Below, in pieces: positions 1 through 10,082 of a DNA stretch of 39,084 nt. A program made the translations under genes and the position numbers. Location of the stretch: assembly GCA_964383905.1 (NCBI GenBank), contig CAYLJO010000034.1, positions 1-39,084 on the forward strand, written 5' to 3'. Under the pieces are notes generated by a model, which did not search any database, had not been told where the DNA came from, and worked only from the letters and a program-made list of their open reading frames with translations. Numbering within the stretch: the stretch's first letter is position 1; the number at the start of each line of letters is the position of its first letter. Origin of the DNA: CAYLJO01 sp964383905. GTDB taxonomy: Bacteria; Acidobacteriota; Blastocatellia; Pyrinomonadales; Pyrinomonadaceae.

Positions 1-108
1 GAGTGCTGATTTTCTTTGACGATCCATGCGCGCCGGCCGGCTTCGCATTCGGTGTCGTCGAATTGATAATAATGTTCTTCTAACCGTAGGCCGTCGAGAG
101 CATCATTG

Positions 109-612
109 ATGAAGATGAAAACATTTTTCTTATTACTCTTTGTCTGCGCGACAAGTGTGGGCGCGCAAGCGACGTCGTGCAGCACTTGTGCTGGCAACGT
201 ATTAGAGGGCGATCAGCAGCGGGGAAAGGAAGCGCCGGAGGGTAAGGCGGCGGGAACAGTGGAAGTTAATCGCCGCTTAAGTGAAGCTCAATTGCAGGCG
301 ATCAAGTCGATTCGCGCTGAGAGTGAGAAGAAGGCGGCGCCGGTCGCCCTGCGGCTGGCCGCCACCGTCAGGCAGATCTACGAGAACATGCTGGCGGAGA
401 AGCCGGACGAGGGACTGCGCGGGAGACTGAGCCGCGAGATGAGAGAAGAGACGTGGGAGTTGCTCTCGATAAAGGGTGAGTCGATCCGGGAGGTCGTCAA
501 CGCCCTCACGCCCGAACAGAAGCGACTGGTCAGGGATGAGATGGCGAAGCGGGGTGCTCCGGCAGATTTGACGGAGGTGGTCTGGCGCGTCTTCAAGGTC
601 CCGGGGAAGTAG
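109..612 (+). CDS. Secreted LTxxQ-like hypothetical protein
   Basis: This 167-residue protein has a short basic start followed by a hydrophobic stretch ending near Gly-Ala-Gln-Ala, which looks like a Sec signal peptide. A Cys-Ser-Thr-Cys pair follows it directly. The mature part is charged and probably helical. Near the C-terminus it has LTPEQKRLVRDEM, which resembles the LTxxQ repeat of the Spy/CpxP periplasmic chaperone family, but there is only one clear copy, so the family link is weak. I chose the ATG at 109 over the TTG at 106; a GAGAG at 96-100 could be its ribosome site. A role in periplasmic protein or metal stress is only a guess. The gene stands alone, with about 156 bases of unremarkable sequence before the next gene. 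Confidence 0.6.
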   Translation: MKMKTFFLLLFVCATSVGAQATSCSTCAGNVLEGDQQRGKEAPEGKAAGTVEVNRRLSEAQLQAIKSIRAESEKKAAPVALRLAATVRQIYENMLAEKPDEGLRGRLSREMREETWELLSIKGESIREVVNALTPEQKRLVRDEMAKRGAPADLTEVVWRVFKVPGK

Positions 613-756
613 CTGATGAGGGCGGCACCAAACAAAGAGTTGGAGCCGGCCCGAATGAGCAGGTCTCCTAAGTTGAAGGTTTGACGGGCGGCCCAATCCA
701 GACGTTAGGCATCTAGCGCTCCTGGAGCCTGACAATTTCCTCGCAGCCACCGGTGT

Positions 757-762
757 TATACT
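757..762 (+). promoter_or_regulatory. TATACT -10-like element of the brnT-brnA pair
   Basis: TATACT lies only six bases before the brnT start codon and no purine-rich ribosome site is present, so the transcript would be leaderless or nearly so. The nearest -35-like hexamer (CTGACA at 729-734) is 22 bases away, too far for a normal sigma-70 spacer. This is a weak call. Confidence 0.3.
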
Positions 763-768
763 ATCCCT

Positions 769-1042
769 ATGGGGTTCGAGTGGGATGAAGAGAAGGCCGC
801 GGCCAATCTGTCGAAACACGGGGTCTCTTTTGATGAGGCGAAGACCGTCTTCGATGACCCAATCTACGTCGATTTCTACGATCCCGATCATTCCTACGAT
901 GAGCATCGCTATATTATTATCGGTGAATCACAACAGGTCGTTTGTTGATGGTATCGTACACGGGAAGAGACGATACCACCCGCATCATCAGCTCAAGAGA
1001 GAGGTAACGCCAGCGGAGCGGAAAGCATATGAAGAAGGGTGA
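769..1042 (+). pseudogene. brnT: BrnT-family (DUF497) toxin, frameshifted
   Basis: The reading frame from 769 gives MGFEWDEEKAAANLSKHGVS and then FDEAKTVFDDP and DPDHSYDEHRYIIIGES, which is the typical start of a BrnT ribonuclease toxin. The frame closes at 946-948. The rest of the family pattern is still there in other frames: RLLMVSYTGRDDTTRIISS from about 939, then REVTPAERKAYEEG up to 1042. One base appears to be missing near 936-940 and two extra bases lie in the AGAGAG tract at 996-1003. Both lesions would have to be repaired for a full toxin of about 90 residues. BrnT toxins cleave RNA and are blocked by the partner encoded next door. The 3' end overlaps the antitoxin start by 14 bases, as in intact pairs. 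Sequencing error is an alternative to true decay. Confidence 0.8.
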
Positions 1043-1265
1043 AAATGAGACGGGGGATGAACTGCGTGCAGAGTATGACCTGAAGAGCTTGCGCGTGAGA
1101 CGGCTCGGGCCCGGCCGGAAGATCTTCGGGCCGGTCGTTCGGCTGGAGCCCGATGTCGCGGAAGTGTTTCCGGATGCGGAGTCGGTGAATGAAGCGCTAC
1201 GTTTTTTAATCAGAGTCACTAAAGAGAGCAAGCCACCCGCTCGTGAGACCAGGGGCGATGCCTAA
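1029..1265 (+). CDS. BrnA/CopG-like antitoxin
   Basis: This 78-residue protein contains DELRAEYDLKSLRVRRLGPG and ends in VNEALRFLIRVTKES. That pattern is seen in the short antitoxins that follow BrnT genes: an N-terminal toxin-contacting part and a ribbon-helix-helix-like C-terminus that binds DNA as a dimer. The start at 1029 lies inside the last codons of brnT, so translation of the two was probably coupled. Antitoxins of this kind neutralise the toxin and repress their own operon. The reading frame is intact although the toxin gene is broken. The order (toxin first) fits BrnT/BrnA. The exact family name is uncertain because the sequence is short. Confidence 0.7.
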   Translation: MKKGENETGDELRAEYDLKSLRVRRLGPGRKIFGPVVRLEPDVAEVFPDAESVNEALRFLIRVTKESKPPARETRGDA

Positions 1266-1369
1266 CTAATGCTGCACCCGACGCGCAATTGAGCTGTCCC
1301 TGATCGATAAAGATCCCATTATCAAGCGAATTGCCATACGCGCTTCTATATAATTAATCACGGTTAAGT

Positions 1370-1786
1370 ATGCCTGTGGAGAGTGCATTGAAGGAAATCA
1401 TTGCGGGCGGTCAAGTCCCTCCCGACCTCCTGATTACTTATGACGATACGCACGGCCTCTGGGAAGGGACCGCTATCATCATGCATGGGAGTGGCAGAGC
1501 CGAGCGCCGTGAGCGGGCGCAAGGGGCTGCCGCGCCGCAGGTCTTTGAGGCCTCCATCCTACCGGATCAGTTGTTAGAACTGGTCAAGCTATTAATCGAA
1601 AGCCAGGCCTGGGAGCAACAGACACCGAATCGTCAACCGGTGCCGTACGAGAGCCGGGCGGGACTGACGATCAGTGTCGGCGGGGAAACGAGTAGCATTT
1701 GGGAGTGGTTCAACGAGATGGGAACGAACAGGCGCCTTATTCAGATCAAGAAGAAGATGAGCGAGATGACGGGAGTAACCCAATGA
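1370..1786 (+). CDS. Hypothetical protein, 138 residues
   Basis: I do not recognise this protein. It has no signal peptide or membrane segment. The N-terminal half has alternating polar and hydrophobic residues, likely beta strands (LLITYDDTHGLWEGTAIIMH). The middle has a helical stretch ILPDQLLELVKLLIESQAWE, and the end is a basic segment RRLIQIKKKMSEM. A TATAAT sequence lies at 1349-1354, but its possible -35 (TTGCCA at 1331-1336) is only 12 bases away. No good ribosome site is visible, so the ATG at 1370 is chosen by frame length. It sits alone between the toxin-antitoxin pair and the TonB-C/POTRA gene, on the same strand as both. Confidence 0.55.
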   Translation: MPVESALKEIIAGGQVPPDLLITYDDTHGLWEGTAIIMHGSGRAERRERAQGAAAPQVFEASILPDQLLELVKLLIESQAWEQQTPNRQPVPYESRAGLTISVGGETSSIWEWFNEMGTNRRLIQIKKKMSEMTGVTQ

Positions 1787-1850
1787 GAAGGAGTTGAATA
1801 GCGTCGGCCGCGAATAACCGTCATTAGCCCCGGGCATAAGGAGTCGAATA

Positions 1851-2759
1851 ATGGGAAGAATCTTTCCGTCGCCTTACATACTTGCATTAACCTTCCTCTT
1901 TAACGCCCCTGTGTTAGCACAGGACTCGAATAGCGGCATCGATAGGGAAAAATGTGTCGGGCCAGCTTATCAGGCGGCCGAGGTGTCACGCCGGGCAAAA
2001 ATCGTCTCCATCCCGGAACCCCTCTTCAGTGAAGAGGCGCGTGCGAATTACGTAAGTGGTCGGGTAGTAGTGAACGGCGTGTTATGTCGGACCGGCCAAG
2101 TCACTGACATCCAGGTCGTCAGGAGCTTACCGTACGGAATGACCGGGAACGCCCTCCAAGCCGCTCGGCGGATTAAGTTCGTCCCGGCAGCAAAGGATGG
2201 GGAAAACGTCTCCCAATATTTCCAGATAGAATATGGCTTCAATGAAAGCTACGGGTATGCTCAAGAGCCGCCTTCCGGACGAATGATTGAATCGGTCGAC
2301 GTCATCGGTATCCGTCGCTTGGGGAGCGAAGATATTCTGAGGCACATAAAAACTAGGCCGGGGCAGGTCTATCGTCAAGAGCAGATCACAGGCGACTTGC
2401 AGGCAATCGTTGGGCTCGGCCACTTCGATAAGGCAGCGACGCGTGTGACGGTAGAAGATGGGGCGCGAGGTGGTGTTGTCGTGATATTTGAAGTCATAGA
2501 ACTGCCGATCATCCGCGAGGTGCGTTTCGAAGGGCTTCAGAGCGTTCAGGAGCCGGAGGTTTCTGAAGCGTTTCGCGAACACCACATCACAGTAATTGAG
2601 GGTGCCATTTACGACCCGGTTAAAGTGCGTGAGGCGGTGGGTCTCCTCAAGGGGATGCTGGTCGCGCGCGGTCAGGCTAGATCTGAGGTGACAGTTCGTG
2701 TGGAGGTAGATACCGCCACGTCGGTTGTGATCATTTTTGTGGCGGATGAGAAGCGGTAG
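1851..2759 (+). CDS. TonB C-terminal domain plus POTRA repeats protein
   Basis: This 302-residue protein starts with a signal peptide that ends around VLAQDS. Residues about 55-130 match the TonB C-terminal fold: EPLFSEEARANYVSGRVVV, then a hydrophobic strand, GQVTDIQVVRS, LQAARRIKFVPAAKDG. From about residue 146 two POTRA-like units follow (SVDVIGIRRLGSEDILRHI and REVRFEGLQSVQEPEVSEAF), as in BamA-type outer-membrane assembly proteins. It ends after the second unit with no beta-barrel. AAGGAG seven bases before the ATG supports the start. In known families POTRA domains bind nascent outer-membrane proteins and TonB-C domains touch outer-membrane receptors, so a periplasmic adaptor is plausible but not shown. 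It could also be a truncated BamA relative. Confidence 0.75.
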   Translation: MGRIFPSPYILALTFLFNAPVLAQDSNSGIDREKCVGPAYQAAEVSRRAKIVSIPEPLFSEEARANYVSGRVVVNGVLCRTGQVTDIQVVRSLPYGMTGNALQAARRIKFVPAAKDGENVSQYFQIEYGFNESYGYAQEPPSGRMIESVDVIGIRRLGSEDILRHIKTRPGQVYRQEQITGDLQAIVGLGHFDKAATRVTVEDGARGGVVVIFEVIELPIIREVRFEGLQSVQEPEVSEAFREHHITVIEGAIYDPVKVREAVGLLKGMLVARGQARSEVTVRVEVDTATSVVIIFVADEKR

Positions 2760-2938
2760 TGAACAAGATAGAAAGTTCCGGCCAGGGAGCGTTACGGAAG
2801 TTGCGACTAACACGCGGTGCTGCGGACGGACGGGCAACAGAGCCTCTCTTAACATCCATCTGGCCTGCCCGCCGCCGGTCTTCACGTCAGCCAGCAAAAG
2901 TGATCGCACATAGTATAAGAGGCAAAGTTAGAAAGGTG

Positions 2939-4225
2939 ATGAGTTTGAACAAAACAGTCAGCAAAGTGCTCGTTGTATTGGCGCTTATTTTTTTGTCCCC
3001 CACACTCATTTACTCCCAAAACGTATCGGCCGAAGAGGAGAAAATCGCCAGATACATTGACGCTCATACGGCCGACGCCGTGGCGCTGCTTGAAAAAACT
3101 GTCAACATCGAAAGCCCGACCGAGAACCTGGCGGGCGTCAAGCAGGTCGGACTCGTGTTCAAAGAGGAATTGGAGTCGCTGGGTTTCACTTGCCGGTGGA
3201 TAGAGATGCCCGCCGGGATGAAGCGCGCCGGACACCTGATAGCGGAAAAACCGGGAAGCAAAGGCAAACGGGTTCTCTTACTCGGTCACCTGGACACCGT
3301 GTTGAGCGGCGAGAAATTCCGGCGCGAGGGTAGCAGGGCGTACGGCACAGGCTCGTCAGATATGAAAGCGGGGGACGTCGTCCTATATTTCGCGTTGAAA
3401 GCGCTACACGCGACCGGCGCGCTCAAAGACGCGAGCGTAATTGTGATGCTCACAGGTGATGAGGAGAGCAGCGGGAAGCCGGTGGAAATCAGTCGCGGCG
3501 ATATGATTGCCGCGGCAAAACGTAGCGACGTAGCTCTCAGCTTTGAAAACGGAGGGAGCAATACTGCGACCGTGGCGCGCCGCGGTGCCAGCGGCTGGAC
3601 GCTTGAAGTTATGGCAAAAACCGGGCACTCCGGGCAAATCTTCAAAGAGAGCATGGGCAGCGGCGCCATCTTTGAAGCCGCACGCATTCTAGATCAGTTT
3701 TATGAGACCTTGCGCAATGAAAAGTATTTGACCTTCAACCCGGCTGTGATAGCGGGCGGGACCGAAATTGAAGTTAAGGAAGAAGGCATCACGGCCCGAG
3801 GCAAGTCGAATGTTGTCCCCGCAAAAGTCGTGGTGGGCGGCGATTTGCGTTTCATCAGCGAGGAGCAGAAAGAGGCCGCGCGAACAAAGATGAGGGAAAT
3901 CGTCGCCAGGAGCTTGCCCGGCACTTCGGCAAAAATTACTTTTTCGGAGGGCATTCCGGCGATGCCTCCGACCGAGGGCAACTACGCGCTGTTGAAACAA
4001 CTCGACGCGGTCAGCCAGGATCTCGGTCTGGGGAAGATTGAAGCGCTCGAGCCCGGGGAAAGAGGCGCCGGGGATATCGCATACATTTCACACCTGATCC
4101 CGGGTCTGGACGGCTTAGGCGCCACTGGTCGCAATGCGCACGCCAGGGGCGAGTATGCCGATTTGGATACTTTACCAAGACAGACTAAACGCGCGGCCCT
4201 GCTAATTTATCGGCTGACGCGATGA
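2939..4225 (+). CDS. M20 family carboxypeptidase (glutamate carboxypeptidase-like)
   Basis: This is a secreted zinc hydrolase of the M20 family, 428 residues. It begins with a signal peptide (MSLNKTVSKVLVVLALIF, then SPTLIYSQ). Metal-binding landmarks are in order: GHLDTV (His117, Asp119), GTGSSDMKAG (bridging Asp141), LTGDEESSG (catalytic Glu175 and metal Glu176) and a late NAHARGE histidine. The middle GHSGQIFKES segment is the dimerisation lid domain. The set resembles carboxypeptidase G2, which removes C-terminal glutamate from folates and peptides, but substrate choice cannot be read. I placed the start at 2939 because GAAAGG lies just before it and the signal peptide begins there; the same frame stays open upstream to 2759. 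The 179 bases before it hold nothing I recognise. Confidence 0.88.
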   Translation: MSLNKTVSKVLVVLALIFLSPTLIYSQNVSAEEEKIARYIDAHTADAVALLEKTVNIESPTENLAGVKQVGLVFKEELESLGFTCRWIEMPAGMKRAGHLIAEKPGSKGKRVLLLGHLDTVLSGEKFRREGSRAYGTGSSDMKAGDVVLYFALKALHATGALKDASVIVMLTGDEESSGKPVEISRGDMIAAAKRSDVALSFENGGSNTATVARRGASGWTLEVMAKTGHSGQIFKESMGSGAIFEAARILDQFYETLRNEKYLTFNPAVIAGGTEIEVKEEGITARGKSNVVPAKVVVGGDLRFISEEQKEAARTKMREIVARSLPGTSAKITFSEGIPAMPPTEGNYALLKQLDAVSQDLGLGKIEALEPGERGAGDIAYISHLIPGLDGLGATGRNAHARGEYADLDTLPRQTKRAALLIYRLTR

Positions 4226-4323
4226 GTAAGCCTGATTGTTTCGTAAGGGCTGACTGCCGCTGAGTTGATCGCCGCCCGGTCAACCCTGCGTTAGGCGCTA
4301 TGCTGAGCAGGAGGCTTAAGGTG

Positions 4324-4905
4324 ATGAATAGCTCAGAGATCATCGAAACATTCCTCAACGGACGGGTCTCCGTCGTCACCGGAAACATCACACACCAGTG
4401 TGTCGACGCAATCGTCAATGCCGCCAACGCCACCCTGTTGGGCGGTGGCGGGGTTGACGGCGCGATCCATAAGGCCGGCGGCCCGCAGATACTCGCAGAA
4501 TGCCAGGAGATCCGCCGGGCACAGTATCCCAAAGGTCTCCCGACGGGGGAGGCCGTGATCACTACGGGCGGGCAACTGCCGGCGCGTTACGTAATCCACA
4601 CGGTGGGCCCGATCAAGGGGATTGATGTGGGGCGTGAAGCCGCGCAGTTGGCGGCTTGCTACAGTAACTCACTCGCCCTCGCCGTCGAGCATGGTTTAAG
4701 GAAGGTCGCCTTCCCGTCTATTTCGACGGGCGCTTACGGCTACCCGCGGAATGAGGCCGCAAGGATTTCGTCTGAGGCGATCAGGAGCTTTCTAAGTGGC
4801 GACGCGACTTTGGAAGAGGTGCGTTTAGTCTTCTTCACGCCGAGTGACGTGCGGATGTTTCTCAAGCACCAACAGTTCGCGGGATATATTCCGCGGCCAA
4901 GTTGA
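4324..4905 (+). CDS. Macrodomain protein (ADP-ribose / O-acetyl-ADP-ribose hydrolase type)
   Basis: This 193-residue protein is a single macrodomain. The diagnostic blocks are VVTGNITHQCVDAIVNAANA, LLGGGGVDGAIHKAGG, PTGEAVITTGGQLPARYVIH and FPSISTGAYGYP. They form the ADP-ribose pocket, including the Asn and Asp equivalents used in YmdB/MacroD-type deacylation of O-acetyl-ADP-ribose or removal of ADP-ribose from acidic residues. The frame is open from 4300, but AGGAGG at 4309-4314 sits within it, at the right distance from GTG 4321 and ATG 4324, so the shorter start is preferred. The gene ends just before the DinB gene, with which it is probably co-transcribed. Regulation is not visible. The protein should be cytoplasmic. 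Confidence 0.9.
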   Translation: MNSSEIIETFLNGRVSVVTGNITHQCVDAIVNAANATLLGGGGVDGAIHKAGGPQILAECQEIRRAQYPKGLPTGEAVITTGGQLPARYVIHTVGPIKGIDVGREAAQLAACYSNSLALAVEHGLRKVAFPSISTGAYGYPRNEAARISSEAIRSFLSGDATLEEVRLVFFTPSDVRMFLKHQQFAGYIPRPS

Positions 4906-4919
4906 GGGATGAACTACGT

Positions 4920-5441
4920 ATGAACGACCTGGTGAGCCTACAAGAGTTGTTCCGCCACATGGAGTGGGCCGACTCGCTTATCTGGACCGCCGTGTTCGCC
5001 AGCCCGGAAGCGTCGAGCGATACCGCTCTCCGGGACCGTCTGCATCATACCCATCTGGTTCAGCGCGCGTTCCTACGGGTCTGGAGGGGTGACTACTCCG
5101 GGCCACAGGCTTCGAGCTTCACCGACAGCAGGTCTCTCCTCCACTGGGCCCGCGAGTACTACGCCGAGTTGACGAGGTACATGAGCCGCCTCAACGGCAA
5201 GGGCCTGGGGCGGCCGCTGGCGGTGCCTTGGGCTCAGATGATCGAGTCCCGCCTGGGGCGAAAAGCGGAAGCCCCTTCACTGGGCGAAACGCTGCTCCAG
5301 GTGACGATGCACAGCGCGTATCACCGCGGGCAGGTGAGCACCCGGTTGCGCGAACTAGGGGGCGAACCGCCGCTGACCGACTTCATCGTGTGGGTCTGGC
5401 TGGGCAAGCCGCAGCCTGCTTGGCCCGCGGCCGAGGCGTGA
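4920..5441 (+). CDS. DinB family protein
   Basis: This 173-residue protein has the DinB/YfiT four-helix layout. An early RHMEWAD helix, a middle HHTHLVQRAFL helix and a late MHSAYHRGQVSTRLRELGG helix supply the three histidines that bind a divalent metal in this family. Members are thiol transferases, hydrolases or of unknown role, and the substrate cannot be told. The ATG at 4920 follows GAGGG at 4904-4908; an earlier in-frame TTG at 4902 overlaps the stop of the macrodomain gene but has no better ribosome site. The 14-base gap suggests one transcript with the macrodomain gene. The gene converges on the prolyl oligopeptidase gene, with a strong hairpin between them. Confidence 0.85.
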   Translation: MNDLVSLQELFRHMEWADSLIWTAVFASPEASSDTALRDRLHHTHLVQRAFLRVWRGDYSGPQASSFTDSRSLLHWAREYYAELTRYMSRLNGKGLGRPLAVPWAQMIESRLGRKAEAPSLGETLLQVTMHSAYHRGQVSTRLRELGGEPPLTDFIVWVWLGKPQPAWPAAEA

Positions 5442-5482
5442 GCCGCGCCGGCCGCAACAGCTTGCTCGGCGCGCATTCGGTG

Positions 5483-5508
5483 GCGGCCGAACGGCGGCGT
5501 TCGGCCGC
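5483..5508. terminator. Hairpin between convergent genes
   Basis: GCGGCCGAACG at 5483-5493 and CGTTCGGCCGC at 5498-5508 form a perfect 11-base-pair stem with a four-base loop. It lies between the convergent DinB and prolyl oligopeptidase genes. There is no T-run on either side, so it may be a rho-dependent pause site or an mRNA 3' end stabiliser instead of a classic terminator. Confidence 0.5.
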
Positions 5509-5539
5509 GCGCAGCGTCTCAAGAGGTTCTTGCATTCTA

Positions 5540-7732
<2,193 letters not shown>

Positions 7733-8042
7733 CTGAGCTCCTTCAAGATCCTGGCGGTGAAATGAACTGTTCTTAAAATACTCTCCGCCGGCATTATACC
7801 CTAAAGGCGAAGCCCCTTAGGCTTGTGGATAACCCCATGCACTGGCCTCAATGATGGCTTTACTTTCCGGCGAGGTGATCATCTGCCGAGTGAGATTGGC
7901 ATCAGATTCTCGGATCGCTTCTTACGCGAGAAGTCCGGCCCCGACGATCCGGTAAATAAAGATTTGTCTTGCCCCTGTAGGTTATCTTCTGCTACCGGAA
8001 GGTTAGTTAGTCATATGGCATACAACGGGATTGATCACTTGC
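7733..8042. other. 310-base intergenic region with a possible coding remnant
   Basis: Besides the promoter-like TATAAT, the minus strand at 7817-7921 reads as 34 protein-like codons ending in a stop (TRQMITSPESKAIIEASAWG near the end), with no start codon of its own and a stop just before. It may be the tail of a lost gene. Nothing else is seen here. Confidence 0.3.
7793..7798 (-). promoter_or_regulatory. TATAAT -10 element for the prolyl oligopeptidase gene
   Basis: A perfect TATAAT reads on the minus strand about 60 bases before the start codon. The expected -35 window (CCTAAG) is poor, so the assignment rests on the -10 alone. Confidence 0.4.
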
Positions 8043-10064
8043 TCAAAGGCTCACTGCTGCGCTAACGAACGGCTCGACGTCGCGAAGGTCTTCGACCCGA
8101 GCGCGCAATAGCTCTGCGACGCTCCAAGCCTGCGCAATACACCCGCGTGGTGTGTGCGGGCTATCTCCGTCGAATATTTCCGAAATTTGACCGAGACCGG
8201 CTTCTCTTAAATGCTCGCGAAGTCTCACGAGTAGCTCAGTTGCCCGTGCCCGACCCTGATCCGTATTACCGAATACTTTGACGTAGGCGGTAATGAACGG
8301 CCCCATCAGCCATGCCCAGACGGTGCCCTGGTGATAAGCCCCGTCGCGGCTCAAGGGATCGCCTTCGTAACGTCCACGATACCGGGGATCACCCGGCGCC
8401 AGACTTCTCAGTCCATAGAGAGTGAGCAGGTCGCGCTCAACGACTTCAATGACGCGCTTCGCATGCTCCACCGAAAGCATTGAATGCGTCAGGCTAACCG
8501 CGAGGATTTGATTCGGCCGGATGGAGGCGTCTCGCTTCTCCCCGTCGATACAATCGTAAAGACACCCGGCTTCTTCATTCCAGAACAACCGGTTGAAGCC
8601 CTGGCGGGCCCTCTCAGCCAGCTCTGCGTACCGCTTTTCGTTCGCTTCGTCATCAAACTCATGCGCCAACCGCTCCATGATGCGTAGCGCGTTATACCAG
8701 AGTGCCTGGATCTCGACCGGTAGCCCGCGCCGCGGCGTGACCACCCAGTCGCCGACTTTGGCATCCATCCACGTTAGCTGCACGCCCTCTTCGCCCGAAG
8801 CGAGTAGCCCGTCCGTTTCCACATGAATGTTGTAGCGTGTGCCGCGCACATGCCATGCGATGATGTCGGCCAGCGCGTCGTAAAGATTGATCCGGACGAA
8901 CTCGTAATCATTCGTATACTGCAAGAGCGCACGGACGGCTTCGAAGAACCACAAAGTCGCATCGACCGTGTTATATTCCGGGGCTTCGCCCGCATCCGGA
9001 AAGCGATTCGGCAGCATGCCACCGCTCACGTGACGGGCGAATTCCGAGAGGATGCTGCGGGCTACGTCAAAGCGACCGGTGACCAGCGTCAGCCCGGGCA
9101 GCGCGATCATCGTGTCGCGTCCCCAATCGCTGAACCAATGATAGCCGGCGATAACTGTCTGACCATTTTCACGCGCGACGATGTACTGATCAGCGGCCGT
9201 GGTCAGCGTGCGAACAAGCTCGTCATCGGATGCGGATGCTGCGCTAACTCTCCGGCGGCGCGCAATCTCCGCCTGGCGGTAGTCGTCAGCGTGGGCCGCG
9301 TCCCGGCGCTCCGTCGACGCGATGAGGCTGACACGCGAGCGCCGGCCCAGGTTAAATTTCAGAACGAAAGGGCTAAACAGGTCTTCCGTAAAATCCAGAC
9401 CGCGCTCGCGCTCCCGCTCGTACTCGAAGTTACGATACCAGTACCCGGCCGCATCGATCCCGCCGGCATTATGCGCGAAATACAACGGGGGCAAATCCCC
9501 ATACGGCGCGATACTGAGCAGAGTATCCTCCGACCGAACGTGAGGATTGAGCGCGCCATTCTCGTGAGTTAAGCCGTGGTAGTCACGGAATGCGATGAGG
9601 GGCTGCACCTCAAGCCGGCAGCGGCCCGGATCGGTGAGCCTTGAGGCCGAATCGTTTGCCGCGCCTCTTAATTCGTATTGGATTACTGTAGTGTTTTCAC
9701 CCCGGACCATGAAGACAGACTTCTCGATCTCAATGCCTTCAACCAGGTAAGTGAAGACGGGGAAAGGGTCGAGTCGGAAGCCTGTCTGGTACCGGTAGCC
9801 TTGCGGGTGAATAACACCCGGGTATTGATTGGCGGAGAGGTCATGCGGCTTCCCGTCAACAACGAGCGTCTCCTCGAGCTTGGAGAGCATGACGAGCCGC
9901 CCGACCGGCGGCTTCGTCGCGGCGGTGAGCAGCCCATGATAGCGGCGCGTGTTGAGACCATTGATGGTTGAAGAGGCGAAGCCGCCGAGCCCGTTCGTCT
10001 CCAGCCACTCGCGCGCCAGGGCGTCTTCAAGCTTGCCGCACGTCTCTTGATCGAAGCGGATCAT
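8043..10064 (-). CDS. Amylo-alpha-1,6-glucosidase / glycogen debranching enzyme (GH133-like)
   Basis: This 673-residue enzyme removes alpha-1,6-linked glucose at branch points of glycogen-like glucans. The N-terminal domain shows LETNGLGGFASSTINGLNTR with RYHGLL, the signature of archaeal/bacterial debranching enzyme N-termini. The C-terminal (alpha/alpha)6 barrel shows GYHWFSDWGRDTMIALPG, PEYNTVDATLWFFEAV and YHQGTVWAWLMGPF. The conserved Trp-Gly-Arg-Asp and the acidic residues expected in the active site are present. There is no signal peptide, so it is cytoplasmic. AGAAGGG seven bases upstream favours ATG at 10064 over the TTG at 10070. It is the last gene of the long minus-strand block, 18 bases after the NADH dehydrogenase gene, and would feed glucose to the glucose dehydrogenase of the same block. 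Confidence 0.88.
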   Translation of the reverse strand: MIRFDQETCGKLEDALAREWLETNGLGGFASSTINGLNTRRYHGLLTAATKPPVGRLVMLSKLEETLVVDGKPHDLSANQYPGVIHPQGYRYQTGFRLDPFPVFTYLVEGIEIEKSVFMVRGENTTVIQYELRGAANDSASRLTDPGRCRLEVQPLIAFRDYHGLTHENGALNPHVRSEDTLLSIAPYGDLPPLYFAHNAGGIDAAGYWYRNFEYERERERGLDFTEDLFSPFVLKFNLGRRSRVSLIASTERRDAAHADDYRQAEIARRRRVSAASASDDELVRTLTTAADQYIVARENGQTVIAGYHWFSDWGRDTMIALPGLTLVTGRFDVARSILSEFARHVSGGMLPNRFPDAGEAPEYNTVDATLWFFEAVRALLQYTNDYEFVRINLYDALADIIAWHVRGTRYNIHVETDGLLASGEEGVQLTWMDAKVGDWVVTPRRGLPVEIQALWYNALRIMERLAHEFDDEANEKRYAELAERARQGFNRLFWNEEAGCLYDCIDGEKRDASIRPNQILAVSLTHSMLSVEHAKRVIEVVERDLLTLYGLRSLAPGDPRYRGRYEGDPLSRDGAYHQGTVWAWLMGPFITAYVKVFGNTDQGRARATELLVRLREHLREAGLGQISEIFDGDSPHTPRGCIAQAWSVAELLRARVEDLRDVEPFVSAAVSL

Positions 10065-10082
10065 TTTCAAACCCTTCTCTCT

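Noticed and set aside
1..107. A minus-strand frame running off the left edge with protein-like content (ALDGLRLEEHYYQFDD, AGRRAWIVKENQ).
   Set aside because: It has no start codon in frame before it enters the signal-peptide region of the next gene, and only about 35 codons are visible, so a gene cannot be supported.
2760..2938. An upstream extension of the M20 peptidase by 60 codons from a GTG at 2759.
   Set aside because: The extension has no signal or domain features, while the ATG at 2939 has a ribosome site and starts a signal peptide.
7823..8065. An 80-codon plus-strand frame after the prolyl oligopeptidase start.
   Set aside because: It has no ribosome site and no recognisable pattern, and it overlaps the end of the debranching enzyme gene.
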